In this document: positions 18,697 to 27,808 of the stretch, piece by piece
Position numbering within the stretch: the first letter of the stretch is position 1
Layout: each line of letters starts with the position of its first letter
Assembly: GCA_001899315.1 (NCBI GenBank)
Contig: MOYA01000003.1
Span: 148,369-212,368 of the forward strand
Direction of reading: 5' to 3'
DNA length: 64,000 nucleotides
Source of the DNA: Candidatus Obscuribacter phosphatis
Lineage (GTDB): Bacteria; Cyanobacteriota; Vampirovibrionia; Obscuribacterales; Obscuribacteraceae
Made by a program: the position numbers and the translations under genes
Notes under the pieces: model-generated
What the model was told of the DNA's origin: nothing
The model's input: the letters and a program-made list of their open reading frames with translations, nothing else
The model's database searches: none

Positions 18697-19794
18697 ATGA
18701 AAAAAGCTCGTATCTTTGGTATTCTGCGAAATCGCCTTACTTTTCGCAGATCTCATGTTTTCCCGGTTATTGCAACAGCTCTCTTTTTAAACAATGTCTG
18801 GCTTAGCGCAGCCGCCGATGAGACGAACGGCGGCTGGACCACTACTCTAGTGAATGGCATAAAGCTGACCTATCCCCAGAGTTTTCAGAAAACGGCCATC
18901 GGTCCAAGCAGCGACAACAAAGACAACTTGCTGAAAGTGAGCGGCTTGGTCGGCTCTGAGTATTTAGAATTAGCTTTGTCAAAGCTCGACCTACCTAAGG
19001 AAATGAGCGTAGAGACAAGCATAAAGACTCTAGACGAAGTTGTATTCAGCAAAATGCCGGGTTTCAAAAACAACGGACTTTTGCGCGGCATCACGCCGTA
19101 CAAAAAAGGTTATGAACGTGAGGTCACCTTCAAACATGGCGACACCGACTACTTTCAAAAACAAGCTTTTCTCAAAGACGGCGACACAATACTTGTCACT
19201 TTGACTGGTCCAATTAAGTCGCATGCCGCAGCCGGGTCGGTCTGGCAGGCTGCTATAGGCTCAATAGGTCGGTCGGGGCCAAATCAAATTAGCGCCCAAC
19301 ATTCTTTTGATGCCCCAAGCAAAGCTAATAGCCGGTCAAATGCCTGGACAAGCAAGGACGGTCGCCTATCCATCTCTTTTCCAGCCAATCTGCAAGAGAA
19401 AGTTTTAGACAGCGATGATCACTGTCTCAAGGCTGTGCATGAAGAAGGCGGAAAAATAATTGCCCTTGATGTTTATAGAGGCGATGACGACACCGATCTT
19501 GGTCTAGGGCAGATCTCAGAACTGCTGGAAGAAAAACACTACGCCTCACTCAAAGACTATAGAAAGCTCAGAGAAGAAGCGAAGCAACTGGGAGACAGCG
19601 GCAGTCTGCCAAGTATAGTGAGAGAGTCGACCTTTGAAACCAATGGCTGTAAGGTTCATCACTTGTCGGCCTATATCAAAGACGATAAACAGGCTAAGGT
19701 TTACGCTATTGGCTTAACCACAGCCGGTCTCAATCTCAATCAAGCCAATCAAATCTGGAACTCGATAGTTTCATCGGTGCGCTTGAAAAACTAA
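18697..19794 (+). CDS. Secreted protein with two PsbP/DcrB-like domains
   Basis: 365 residues from an ATG preceded by AGGAAGGG, 9 bp after the upstream stop. A cleavable signal peptide ends around residue 38 (LSAAADE). Two similar halves follow, about 45-190 and 215-365. Each starts with a W-x-x-x-x-G-(I/L)-x-(L/I)-(T/S)-(Y/F)-P strand (GIKLTYPQSF; GRLSISFPANL) and ends with a W-x-x-(A/I)-(I/V)-x-S-(I/V) helix (VWQAAIGSIG; IWNSIVSSV). That pattern is typical of PsbP/Mog1/DcrB folds. Role unknown; it probably works in the envelope with the two genes upstream. Confidence 0.65.
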   Translation: MKKARIFGILRNRLTFRRSHVFPVIATALFLNNVWLSAAADETNGGWTTTLVNGIKLTYPQSFQKTAIGPSSDNKDNLLKVSGLVGSEYLELALSKLDLPKEMSVETSIKTLDEVVFSKMPGFKNNGLLRGITPYKKGYEREVTFKHGDTDYFQKQAFLKDGDTILVTLTGPIKSHAAAGSVWQAAIGSIGRSGPNQISAQHSFDAPSKANSRSNAWTSKDGRLSISFPANLQEKVLDSDDHCLKAVHEEGGKIIALDVYRGDDDTDLGLGQISELLEEKHYASLKDYRKLREEAKQLGDSGSLPSIVRESTFETNGCKVHHLSAYIKDDKQAKVYAIGLTTAGLNLNQANQIWNSIVSSVRLKN

Positions 19795-19803
19795 GATACT
19801 GAG

Positions 19804-21156
19804 TTAATTAAACCAAGCAGCAAAGCCAGGGAAGTTGGGTCCAAACTCGGACATCCATCTTCGCCACTGACGGCCGCGCGAAAGTCGACCGTGTTCAATG
19901 TATGGAAGGGCATCTGAACCTTGCACAAAGAGCACAAGATCAAACTTTCTTGGCTCTAAGAAAAAACGCTTTATGTTAATGCCGTAACCGGTTTCTGCCT
20001 CACCCCTAATTGCTGCTTTAGTTTGCTCTTTATAGTCACGCCAGAAGGGTATGAGCTTCTTGCCAAGCAAAACTGCTTCCCCCTCGCTCATGATAGACAT
20101 CCAAGTGTCGATCATTTCATCACTCACCTTCACCCCCGGAATCACACCAGTTTGCTTGGCATTCGGCAGCCACTCACAATCATCGTCAACTTCAGCTCTA
20201 GAATATTTCCAGGAAATTCGACTCTCTGCCACCACTGCTAGGAAATGCCCATGGGCCAGGCGCAAACGCGCGGGTCCATCAATTGTGCCCTTAGCATGAA
20301 TGTTATTTTCATACTCTACAGTGGTCAAAGGCCAACTGATTGTATGAACCAAACCTACCAAATCTAAGATATCAGGGTCACCGAACTGGGCTGTAGGCAG
20401 GTCTGTCTTACTAAAAAATATGGGCGCCGCCAAATTGAAAGAAGAACTGCTGTCATAAGCCAAAAGAGTCTGACAAATGCCAGAAAGTAAATGACAATAA
20501 CCCTTGAGCCAGTGCACATCGGCACGGTCAAAGGCAATCTCGAAACGCTCCGATGGCGACTCAAGCTGACCCTCGTCTTGCCGCATCAAACGACTATAGA
20601 CACGCCAGAGAGTTTCGTTGCGCTCCCTCACCCCATCACCATTGAGGTCAAGCCTGATTTTGCCAAAGTGCAGACGCACTTTCACATCGCCGTCAATCAT
20701 GTCTAGAGCCTGCAGGCTCTGAGCCAGTCTAGCCAAAAACCTTTCGATGGACAGGCGCAAATCTTTATAGGTTAGAGTCTTTGGATTAGGATTCAGTCCT
20801 ATTACTAGACTCATAGCCCCCATATGCCTACCAGGCTTGAAGCCAAATTTATATAGGTCCTGTCCAAGCCCTTCCACAGCCATCAGAAAGCGGGTTATGC
20901 CCAAGGCAAAGGCAGCGCCGTTTCGGTCTGTCCCTTCTAAATCATTTTGAAAGTGTTTAGCCGCAGCCGCCAGACTCTCCTTACTCAAGGCATCGGCTGA
21001 ATAACCGACTTTCGCGGTCAGAGGCGGCTGGGTAAGGGCGGTCTGGGCGAAAGTCGGCGCCGGAAATATAGTTAGAGATAGAGTCAAATACTGAAACAGT
21101 GTCAGAGCCAAGAGCCCGGTTCCTATCTTAGTTTTTGACACAAATAGTCTTCTCAT
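19804..21156 (-). CDS. Secreted hypothetical protein with an EF-hand-like loop
   Basis: Not assigned to a family. It is 450 residues from the ATG at 21156 (GAGGAG about 11 nt upstream); an upstream TTG would add 18 residues. A signal peptide ends near residue 38 (APTFAQT). The loop DLNGDGVRERNE (about residue 190) has the D-x-N-x-D-G spacing of an EF-hand or dockerin-type calcium site. Next to it the protein is helical, consistent with a periplasmic alpha-solenoid. It is the last gene of the minus-strand pseudopilin cluster and converges on the PsbP-like gene with 9 bp between. Confidence 0.6.
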   Translation of the reverse strand: MRRLFVSKTKIGTGLLALTLFQYLTLSLTIFPAPTFAQTALTQPPLTAKVGYSADALSKESLAAAAKHFQNDLEGTDRNGAAFALGITRFLMAVEGLGQDLYKFGFKPGRHMGAMSLVIGLNPNPKTLTYKDLRLSIERFLARLAQSLQALDMIDGDVKVRLHFGKIRLDLNGDGVRERNETLWRVYSRLMRQDEGQLESPSERFEIAFDRADVHWLKGYCHLLSGICQTLLAYDSSSSFNLAAPIFFSKTDLPTAQFGDPDILDLVGLVHTISWPLTTVEYENNIHAKGTIDGPARLRLAHGHFLAVVAESRISWKYSRAEVDDDCEWLPNAKQTGVIPGVKVSDEMIDTWMSIMSEGEAVLLGKKLIPFWRDYKEQTKAAIRGEAETGYGINIKRFFLEPRKFDLVLFVQGSDALPYIEHGRLSRGRQWRRWMSEFGPNFPGFAAWFN

Positions 21157-21281
21157 TGCAGGCTCGCTCCTCTTTAGGCTTACAGAAAGTCTACGAAGCC
21201 CGCAAAACAAATAGAGCCGCGATCAACAGTTTAGCCACTGTTGCCTGAGCAAGACCAATCTAGATTGATAGACTTCTCTTT

Positions 21282-21908
21282 CTACAAATCAAGGCGCGCC
21301 AGTTGCATATTGCCGTCAATCACTTCGAGCATCTGCTTACGCTTTTCGAGAGAGATTGTGTCGACTGCCGCTATGGTTCGCCTGGCATCGCCATAGAGGT
21401 TAAGTGACTGCTGCAACTCTTTGCGCCTGGCAAGAGGCTCGCTCTGGCAACAAGCCTTGAGATAATGACAAGCCGCTAGATTAGTCAAGTCCCGACCAAT
21501 TTGCGCATCAGCACCAGACAAACGGGCCTTGTCGAAATCAAGAATGCTGCGATAGCTCTCCATCGCGCTATCAAAAGCCCCCATCTCACTATAAAGCGAA
21601 GCAAGCTCTTGGGCATCTTTGCTGAAATCCTCGGCTGAGGCTGGCTCAATCCAGAGTTTGCGCAGCAATTCGGCACTTTTATCAAGCTCACCGTCTTGTC
21701 GGTAAGCGGCAGCCAGACGGCGCTTACCGACTCGGTCCAACTTACCCTGGGCGTAAAGAGCGGCAAGCGAGAGCTTTTCCCCTTCTAGATTCTGCCAGTG
21801 ATTGGTCTCTTTTAGAGCAGTATTAGCCTCATTCACATAGACCATACTGCCCAGAATACCTGCGCTTAAGACAAGGGAAGCAAAAAGAATGCTCAATTTA
21901 TTCTTCAT
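21282..21908 (-). CDS. Membrane-anchored TPR-like protein of the Tad cluster
   Basis: 208 residues with an N-terminal membrane anchor or signal (residues 5-25) and two to three TPR-like helix pairs (LAAAYRQDGELDKSAELLRK; LASLYSEMGAFDSAMESYRS). GGGAGG lies 8 nt before the ATG. That site overlaps the stop of the upstream TadE-like gene, so translation is probably coupled. By position it may be a scaffold or assembly factor for the pseudopilin products; this is inference. Confidence 0.7.
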   Translation of the reverse strand: MKNKLSILFASLVLSAGILGSMVYVNEANTALKETNHWQNLEGEKLSLAALYAQGKLDRVGKRRLAAAYRQDGELDKSAELLRKLWIEPASAEDFSKDAQELASLYSEMGAFDSAMESYRSILDFDKARLSGADAQIGRDLTNLAACHYLKACCQSEPLARRKELQQSLNLYGDARRTIAAVDTISLEKRKQMLEVIDGNMQLARLDL

Positions 21909-21912
21909 TGTC

Positions 21913-22716
21913 TTAACCTCCCGGAGGCGCTGGCGGAGGAGGTGGTGGCGGCGGTGGTGGTGGTGGCGGCGGCGGTGGCGCCGGTTTTGGAGCCGGTGCT
22001 GGTGCCGGCGCCGGTTTGGGCGCAGGAGCTGGGGCTGGAGCCGGCTTTGGCGCTGGAGCTGGAGCCGGGGCTGGAGCGGGCTTTGGTGCTGGAGCTGGAG
22101 CCGGGGCTGGAGCCGGCTTTGGCGCTGGAGCTGGAGCAGGTGCTGGGGCAGGAGCCGGAGCTGGAGCAGGGGCAGGTGCTGGAGCCGGAGCCGGGGCTGG
22201 AGCCGGAGCCGGGGCTGGAGGTGCTACCACCGGTGGAGGCGCTGCGCCCGAGCCCGGGTCTGGAACAAATGGTACACCAAGAATGGGGAAGGTATAAGTC
22301 CTGGCATAAGGCAGGAGCCCATCCTTGAGCTGCGCTCCGAAAAACTGAATCGGTACGGGTAACCTGACATCAGCCCGGGTGGTGACTGCCACATAAGGCG
22401 AGCCGGTGGCCGGTGTGACATAAATGAAATCGGTGGCGGTGGCTGCCACTTTGGGCTGCGAAACAAAGTAACCGTCGGTGCGGTGCGCGAGGGCGGCCTG
22501 CTGGGCCGCCTGCAAACCGGCCGCGGCATTTGAAGTTGAGGCGGCAGCCCTGGCAGCATCACGAGCAGCCGAGTCGACTACTGAATAACCCCAGACGACC
22601 ACCAGCATATCGAAGGCAAGTATGACAAAAATAACAAAGAGCAGTGAAGCTACAGCAATCTCGATAGTGGTACTGCCAGTGGCACTACTTAGATACCTAT
22701 TTCTTTTCTTTCTCAT
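21913..22716 (-). CDS. TadE-like pseudopilin with Pro-Ala-Lys repeat tail
   Basis: 267 residues. The N-terminus has the TadE pattern: a short basic stretch, then GSTTIEIAVASLLFVIFVIL as a pilin-like membrane helix with Glu near position 5 of the helix. A globular part runs to about residue 158. The rest is low complexity: about 85 residues of PAPAP/KPAP repeats ending in poly-proline and PAPPGG. Such PA/PK tails are known to be extended, TonB-like rods, so this part may span periplasm or peptidoglycan. The start overlaps the VWA gene's stop by 4 nt (ATGA). Confidence 0.75.
   Translation of the reverse strand: MRKKRNRYLSSATGSTTIEIAVASLLFVIFVILAFDMLVVVWGYSVVDSAARDAARAAASTSNAAAGLQAAQQAALAHRTDGYFVSQPKVAATATDFIYVTPATGSPYVAVTTRADVRLPVPIQFFGAQLKDGLLPYARTYTFPILGVPFVPDPGSGAAPPPVVAPPAPAPAPAPAPAPAPAPAPAPAPAPAPAPAPAPKPAPAPAPAPAPKPAPAPAPAPAPKPAPAPAPAPKPAPAPAPAPKPAPPPPPPPPPPPPPPPPAPPGG
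21930..22235. repeat. GC-rich tandem repeat coding the Pro-Ala-Lys tail
   Basis: Short repeats of the type GGAGCTGGAGCC and GGCGGTGGTGG make up the 3' end of the TadE-like gene. The array is also open in other frames on the plus strand (Gly-Ala and Trp-Arg repeats), which are shadows. Length variation between strains is likely. Confidence 0.85.
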
Positions 22717-24581
22717 TGCAACACCACCAGACTGCGAGCGATAGTTTGAAAAGCCTTATTGAGATCGGCTGATTTTGTCACAGACACATAGATAGCGTTG
22801 TTGCCTGAGATAAAGGCTATACCTTTGCCGGAACCGCCCTTATTATCGCCTAAAAACGCGTCTTCTTTAGGTTTGATTGTGGCGTTCTGAGAGAGTCCAA
22901 TTGTATAAATTGGAATGCCTTTGCTATTAGCCAGACTAGCCTTGGCGAAAGCAGCCGACTCTGCGGCGGCAGAGCTGCCGCCCGGTTCATTAGGCACACC
23001 GTCGGTAAAGAGTATGATGGCTCGCTTGGCTCTCGGTCTATACTTAGCAGCATCAGTCAGCTCATTGAGTGCCGACTGCAAAGAGTCGGCAATATTGGTT
23101 TTACCTGTCGGTCGCAGGGGCAAGATAGCCCCTTTGCCATTCAAGGCGTCGTTTACATCGTCAAAATTAGACTTACTTTTGTCTAGATTGACCAAAGGCA
23201 CCGGAAAGTTATTGCTGCCGCCATGCAGCCATGCGGGGTCGCAACTGGCGGTAGTGGTCGGCCAATAAGAGGTGGCGGAAGTTCCCGCTTGGTCGGAGAA
23301 GGCACTCAAGCCAAAATGAGCATTGCTTGAAATATTCATTGTGTAAAAGAAATTGCCGGCAGCTAGACGAGCGGCTGCCATAGGGTCAAGAGTCTTCTCC
23401 ACCTGGGCCCAGTAAGCGGCATAATAACCGGGCTGACGAGGGGGCAGCTTGGGGTTTATCTTGGTACCCCCCTGGCTCTGCAAACAGATAGCGTCGCTCT
23501 CCATATTGCCTCTGGCAGCTTCCAAACAGGTCTCGTACTTTGAAAAGTCATAGGCGCCTACACTGGGAACAGGCACTATCAAGTCGGTGAAACCGTTGGC
23601 GTAAGCGTTGGCATCGACACCGTTGCCTTTGGCATTGAGTGTATTGGTAGGATCGAAATTGCCCGGAGGCCAACCCTGCTCGTTAATAAGGGCACCGGGC
23701 GGATAAACAGTGGCTGTCGGTAAGCCGGGAATGCTGCCGGCCGGATAAGTAAACTGGTTGCCTCTTAAGCCCTTGAGGGCATTGCCGGCCGGGTAGCTCG
23801 ACTCTGAAAAGATAAAAGGTTTGCTATTAGATGGAGCCCCATAGGCGCCATAAGATAGGTTCTGCGGAGGGACGGCATTCAATCCAGTGCCGGTATAGGT
23901 CGGCAAGAAAGTATCGTAAATGGACTTACCGCTTGAGACCAACTTATACTCCACAGTACTTGTGGCCGGGTTCCAGTAGCGATTGACCAGACTAATTGGG
24001 GTTTGGTCGTCCATCGAACCTGAGACATCAAAGCATAGGAAGAGGTCAAGCTGAGGCAAGCCGCCGTCAGAGACGGCTGAGGCTGTTTCAATCAAGCCGA
24101 TATTCAAGAGTGAAGACGAAAAAACCGGCTTATCGGAATAAATAGCTTGTAACCGCATGGTTACTGCGTCTTTGCTGCCGTTGGCCACAGGCTTGCCGGT
24201 GCTGTCGAGCAGTGTGAAATTTAAATTGACCTTATTGACCGCCGGAGTGCCTAGTGGGCTGCCTGTATTGCGATCTATTTGCACATTCGACTTATTAAAA
24301 CTGGTGGTCAATACACTATTTTGTTGAAAAGTCTGAATAGCAACATCCATAGCCAAATCGTGCAACTGCGTATAAGTGTAACCAGGCGGCGAACTGGCTA
24401 GAGCAGCTGTGCCGGCTAATGTAGCGGCATCGGTGACCGAACGCAACTGGGCACATAGTAAGGTATAACGAGCAAACTCAAATCCGAGCAGCCCAAGCGG
24501 CAAAATAACAAAAAAAGCAATGACAAGAATAAGTGCTACCGTTGTAGCGCCTCTTCTTCGCTTATGTCTATAGTTTGACAT
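22713..24581 (-). CDS. TadG-like pseudopilin with von Willebrand factor A domain
   Basis: 622 residues. Residues 1-60 form the TadG/Flp-type start: basic residues, RRGATTVALILVIAFFVILP as membrane helix, then FARYTLL. A VWA domain follows with the metal-site motif FDVSGSMDD near residue 185, the threonine motif PTGKTNIADSL and ILFTDGVPN. An insert of about 250 residues rich in Gly, Pro, Asn and Tyr splits the domain between the first and later metal-site elements. Family knowledge: TadG/VWA proteins sit at the envelope and help Tad pili assemble or adhere. Start codon overlap links it to the TadE-like gene downstream. Confidence 0.82.
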   Translation of the reverse strand: MSNYRHKRRRGATTVALILVIAFFVILPLGLLGFEFARYTLLCAQLRSVTDAATLAGTAALASSPPGYTYTQLHDLAMDVAIQTFQQNSVLTTSFNKSNVQIDRNTGSPLGTPAVNKVNLNFTLLDSTGKPVANGSKDAVTMRLQAIYSDKPVFSSSLLNIGLIETASAVSDGGLPQLDLFLCFDVSGSMDDQTPISLVNRYWNPATSTVEYKLVSSGKSIYDTFLPTYTGTGLNAVPPQNLSYGAYGAPSNSKPFIFSESSYPAGNALKGLRGNQFTYPAGSIPGLPTATVYPPGALINEQGWPPGNFDPTNTLNAKGNGVDANAYANGFTDLIVPVPSVGAYDFSKYETCLEAARGNMESDAICLQSQGGTKINPKLPPRQPGYYAAYWAQVEKTLDPMAAARLAAGNFFYTMNISSNAHFGLSAFSDQAGTSATSYWPTTTASCDPAWLHGGSNNFPVPLVNLDKSKSNFDDVNDALNGKGAILPLRPTGKTNIADSLQSALNELTDAAKYRPRAKRAIILFTDGVPNEPGGSSAAAESAAFAKASLANSKGIPIYTIGLSQNATIKPKEDAFLGDNKGGSGKGIAFISGNNAIYVSVTKSADLNKAFQTIARSLVVLQ

Positions 24582-24621
24582 TCTTGATACTCCAAAACAC
24601 TAAACGCTTAGACTGCCTGCC

Positions 24622-25155
24622 CTATTCGGTCAGGCCACTGGGATTCTCCGAATAAGTATCGATATTAAAGCGGAGATGATAGGGTCCGGTCAGACCCGGC
24701 ACAGACATAGACAACCACTTAGGATCAAAATGAACCAGTGGGTCTAGATCGGCATCGACGGCTGTTCTGACAAAATAGAGATTTTTAGAAGTATCAACCG
24801 CTCCGGCAGCCAGCTTAGACTTATATTCAGTCAAAGATCCACCACTGAGAGGTCTGACCAATATAGAACAAACCGGCGCACCGGGAGTGATACCAGTCAA
24901 ATCTTTTAGCGCCCCCTTGAGAGATGTTGCAGCATTAGCCACTGCATCTGTATAAGTAGGAGACTTAGCCGCTTTCTTAGCAGCGATATCGCTGGCAAAA
25001 TAAAGGAAGCAAGCACGGTAGCTCATGCTTATCATAATGATCAAAGGGAAAGCCAGACCTATTAATAGTAACCAGAGACTAGCCGGTAACTCGGCCATTG
25101 AATAACCGAGTTGGCGCTCTCGACTCTGCTTATTCTTTCTCACTGCCGTCTTCAT
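24622..25155 (-). CDS. TadE-like pseudopilin, first gene of the cluster
   Basis: 177 residues. The basic leader ends in RQLGYSMAELPASLWLLLIG, which looks like a prepilin-type cleavage context (G before YSMAE, Glu at +5) followed by a membrane helix to about residue 47. The rest is a soluble beta-type domain. It precedes two more TadE/TadG-like genes on the same strand with 40 bp between. No TadA ATPase or TadB/C gene is in view, so the assembly machinery must be elsewhere. Confidence 0.7.
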   Translation of the reverse strand: MKTAVRKNKQSRERQLGYSMAELPASLWLLLIGLAFPLIIMISMSYRACFLYFASDIAAKKAAKSPTYTDAVANAATSLKGALKDLTGITPGAPVCSILVRPLSGGSLTEYKSKLAAGAVDTSKNLYFVRTAVDADLDPLVHFDPKWLSMSVPGLTGPYHLRFNIDTYSENPSGLTE

Positions 25156-25241
25156 AGTAAACTCCGTTCAAAAATTGTGCTCAATTCGCTGCCGGTGTAA
25201 TCTCCAAGGTAATGAGCACAAAAGACGGTGTCAATAAGCAC

Positions 25242-25331
25242 TTCACACAAGCCTCACGTAAAGGCTGGAAAAGCGCCAACTTCACGCAAAATTCACCTAG
25301 TTTTTATGTTGGCGCTTCACCTAGGTTTCAC
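25242..25331. promoter_or_regulatory. Three TTCAC direct-repeat pairs (OmpR/PhoB-type box candidate)
   Basis: In the divergent intergenic region TTCAC (once CTCAC) occurs six times as three pairs: 25242/25253, 25281/25292 and 25316/25327. Each pair is spaced exactly 11 bp. Eleven-bp direct repeats are how PhoB/PhoP-type winged-helix regulators bind, and the Streptomyces PHO box core is GTTCACC. Two pairs are framed by a perfect inverted repeat AAGCGCCAAC/GTTGGCGCTT (25271-25317). Probably the operator for the Tad cluster, the TPR gene, or both. Confidence 0.5.
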
Positions 25332-25427
25332 GCTCAACAAAGATGATAGGGTGACAGGCAGCCGATTTGCCGAAGAGCATCAATTACTAGTTTGCAAAAC
25401 CTATAAATAGAGAAGCGAGTCAGTGCA

Positions 25428-27773
25428 ATGAATAACGAAGCATTTTTTGGATCAGGCACCGATACCTATGAAGACCTTGAAGCCCTGCTGCAATCGGGCG
25501 AAACATTGTCTTTGCATATGACTCTAAAGCCTCAAAAAGAAAGCTCGCAAAAAAACTCAAAAGAAAGCGCGCCAGAAAGCTCAGAAGAAATCACAAGAGT
25601 AATGCAGGAACTAAGCAAAGCGGCAGAGTCGGAAAGAAGGCAGGAAGAATATAAAGAGACACTAGCCGAAAGTTATATCAGTCGCTGCCAAAAGACAAGC
25701 GCCCCGGAAGAGCCAGCCAAGCCCCAGGTAAAAAGAAGTACTAGACAAGACTTACCGTGCATTCCCCTAGAAGAAGAAAGAAAAGAACTACTAAGCAAAA
25801 ACGTCAAATATGGTATCGCCATCGGTGCGCTTCTTTCTGCCTTCATTACTATAACAGCCATTTTTCAACTTGCTTATTTCTCTAAACTCAGCCTCGAAGC
25901 AGCGGAGAATGCCGCTGCCTCAAACAAGACTGACGAAGCGCTGAGACTCTCGCAAGATGCTATAAACTACAATCCTCTCAATAGCAGAGCCTATACTATG
26001 AGAGGCAAATTATTGGCTAAAGACTTTTGCCTTTTGGAAGCAGAGCGTTGCCTGAGCCTTTCTCTTAGTCTCTGCCCCAATGACAAAGAAGCTCTCGATA
26101 GCAGAGCGGCAATTTCGCTTAAGCTAAACAAACCGGCACAAACAATCGCCGACATAGAAAAGCTCAAAGGTCTAAGCCAAAACGAGCTTGAGGCTTATCA
26201 AGCCGGCAACCTTGCCGCCGCCCAATATGCCACAGGTCACTTTGAAGAAGCCCTACAAAACTACGAAAAGGCCACCACCAACCAACCTCATAATCTTAGT
26301 TTTTACAGCGGCAGAATCTATAGTCTTCTCGCCATGTCGAAAACCAAACTCGCCCTCAATCTCTGCGAAGATCTGATCAATCAGTTTCCCGAAAGCGGCG
26401 ATGCCTTTGCCATGCGCGGACTCTGCCTGCAGCAATTGAACAAATACGAAGAAGCTCTGCGCGACTTTGACAGAGCCATAGGACGCGAGCCCAAGAATGT
26501 AACCGGCTATAGACTGAGAGCGGGACTGCATCTACAGAAAGGCAACAAAGAAAAAGCCTCAGCCGATCTAGTTGCCGCAGCAAAACTAGATAGTTTCAAC
26601 ATCGATACCCAAATCAACTCGGCCAAACAGCTGCTTGCCTTAGGACAAGTGCAGCAAGCCGGACAAATATTGGCACAAGCCTCGCGCATGCCCGAGTTTA
26701 AGAACAACAAGCAAGGACACACTCTTTTGGTGGAGTATTATCTGCAAATTAATGCCTATAAAGACGCCGAAAAATTATTACGAAGAGCCAACCAGGAAAA
26801 ATCGAAAATATTACTGGCATACTGCCTGGCCAGACGCGGACAGAGCGAACACAACTTGCGCTTTGACGGCGAAGCCTTGGAGATCATCAAGTCGCTGGAT
26901 AAAAATTCGGCTAGCGCCAGTGAACTCTATTTGGCCGGCAAAGTAGCCAACCTGCTCAAGCAGGAACTATCAGCCATAGACTATTTCACTAGGGCAATTG
27001 AGTCGAGCGAAAGAGATAATCACGGAGACAATCACGAAAACAAACAAAAAGCTTTAGTGGAAAGAGCAAAACTTTATTTTGCAAGACAACAACTAGCCAG
27101 CTGCAAGAGAGACCTGGAAGAAGCGCAAAAACTTATCGGGCTTGATGCCGATGCTGCAAAGCTATTGCAATTTTGCCGCAGCAAGCTTGATGCCGGCGCC
27201 AAAATTGTCATTGATCTGCCCAAGAGTGCCCACGATCTCTATAAAAATTACACCAATGACAAACTATCGACCCTGGCCTACCAAGCCCTGCAGAGCGGCG
27301 ATTTCGAGAAAGCCAGACTGACCATGATTGAACTTACAGAAAGACAGCCAAGAGATGGTCGCGCCCTAAAATATCTTGTCACAGCCCAAACAAAACTCAA
27401 TCTCAACGAAGAAGCTGTGGACACATATGGCAGGCTGGCAGCCCTTGAAGGCTTAGACAAGACCGACAAGCTGCATTACGCAAGAGCCCTCGCCCATACC
27501 CAAAATTTTGCCGCAGCCTTACCGATTCTCGAAAGCTTGAAAAAGGAGAGCAAAGACGAAGCAATTGTTCTAGAGATGGCGCGGATTTTAGATGCACAAG
27601 GACAATTCGACCACGCCCTCAGCCTCTGCCGCATACGTCTGGCCGATGAACAGATTATCGACAGCAAAAGCCGCAACGAATTAAAGCAATTACTCGGGCG
27701 TTTACTTGATGAAAACAAAGACAAACCGCAAGAAGAGAAAGAGAAAAGTGAAAACAAAGACACCCAGGGCTAA
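25428..27773 (+). CDS. Large TPR protein with a single membrane span
   Basis: 781 residues. Residues 1-125 are charged and probably disordered. One membrane helix lies near 128-150 (YGIAIGALLSAFITITAIF). From about residue 155 to 740 there are repeated TPR helix pairs, for example ALRLSQDAINYNPLNSRAYT and ALRDFDRAIGREPKNVTGYR. The tail is Lys/Glu-rich. TPR proteins are protein-binding scaffolds; the partner is unknown. It is divergent from the Tad-type cluster across the TTCAC repeats and is followed within 40 bp by the HTTM pair. Confidence 0.8.
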   Translation: MNNEAFFGSGTDTYEDLEALLQSGETLSLHMTLKPQKESSQKNSKESAPESSEEITRVMQELSKAAESERRQEEYKETLAESYISRCQKTSAPEEPAKPQVKRSTRQDLPCIPLEEERKELLSKNVKYGIAIGALLSAFITITAIFQLAYFSKLSLEAAENAAASNKTDEALRLSQDAINYNPLNSRAYTMRGKLLAKDFCLLEAERCLSLSLSLCPNDKEALDSRAAISLKLNKPAQTIADIEKLKGLSQNELEAYQAGNLAAAQYATGHFEEALQNYEKATTNQPHNLSFYSGRIYSLLAMSKTKLALNLCEDLINQFPESGDAFAMRGLCLQQLNKYEEALRDFDRAIGREPKNVTGYRLRAGLHLQKGNKEKASADLVAAAKLDSFNIDTQINSAKQLLALGQVQQAGQILAQASRMPEFKNNKQGHTLLVEYYLQINAYKDAEKLLRRANQEKSKILLAYCLARRGQSEHNLRFDGEALEIIKSLDKNSASASELYLAGKVANLLKQELSAIDYFTRAIESSERDNHGDNHENKQKALVERAKLYFARQQLASCKRDLEEAQKLIGLDADAAKLLQFCRSKLDAGAKIVIDLPKSAHDLYKNYTNDKLSTLAYQALQSGDFEKARLTMIELTERQPRDGRALKYLVTAQTKLNLNEEAVDTYGRLAALEGLDKTDKLHYARALAHTQNFAAALPILESLKKESKDEAIVLEMARILDAQGQFDHALSLCRIRLADEQIIDSKSRNELKQLLGRLLDENKDKPQEEKEKSENKDTQG

Positions 27774-27808
27774 TTGAGGTTACACTAGTTGACCGTTAGG
27801 AAATGAAA

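Noticed and set aside
21889-22362. Plus-strand frames coding Trp-Arg and Gly-Ala repeats
   Set aside because: They are the reverse strand of the Pro-Ala-Lys repeat of the TadE-like gene, which has start, coupling and domain support.
25228-25410. 60-residue frame in the divergent regulatory region
   Set aside because: It covers the TTCAC repeats, lacks a ribosome-binding site and has no gene-like composition.
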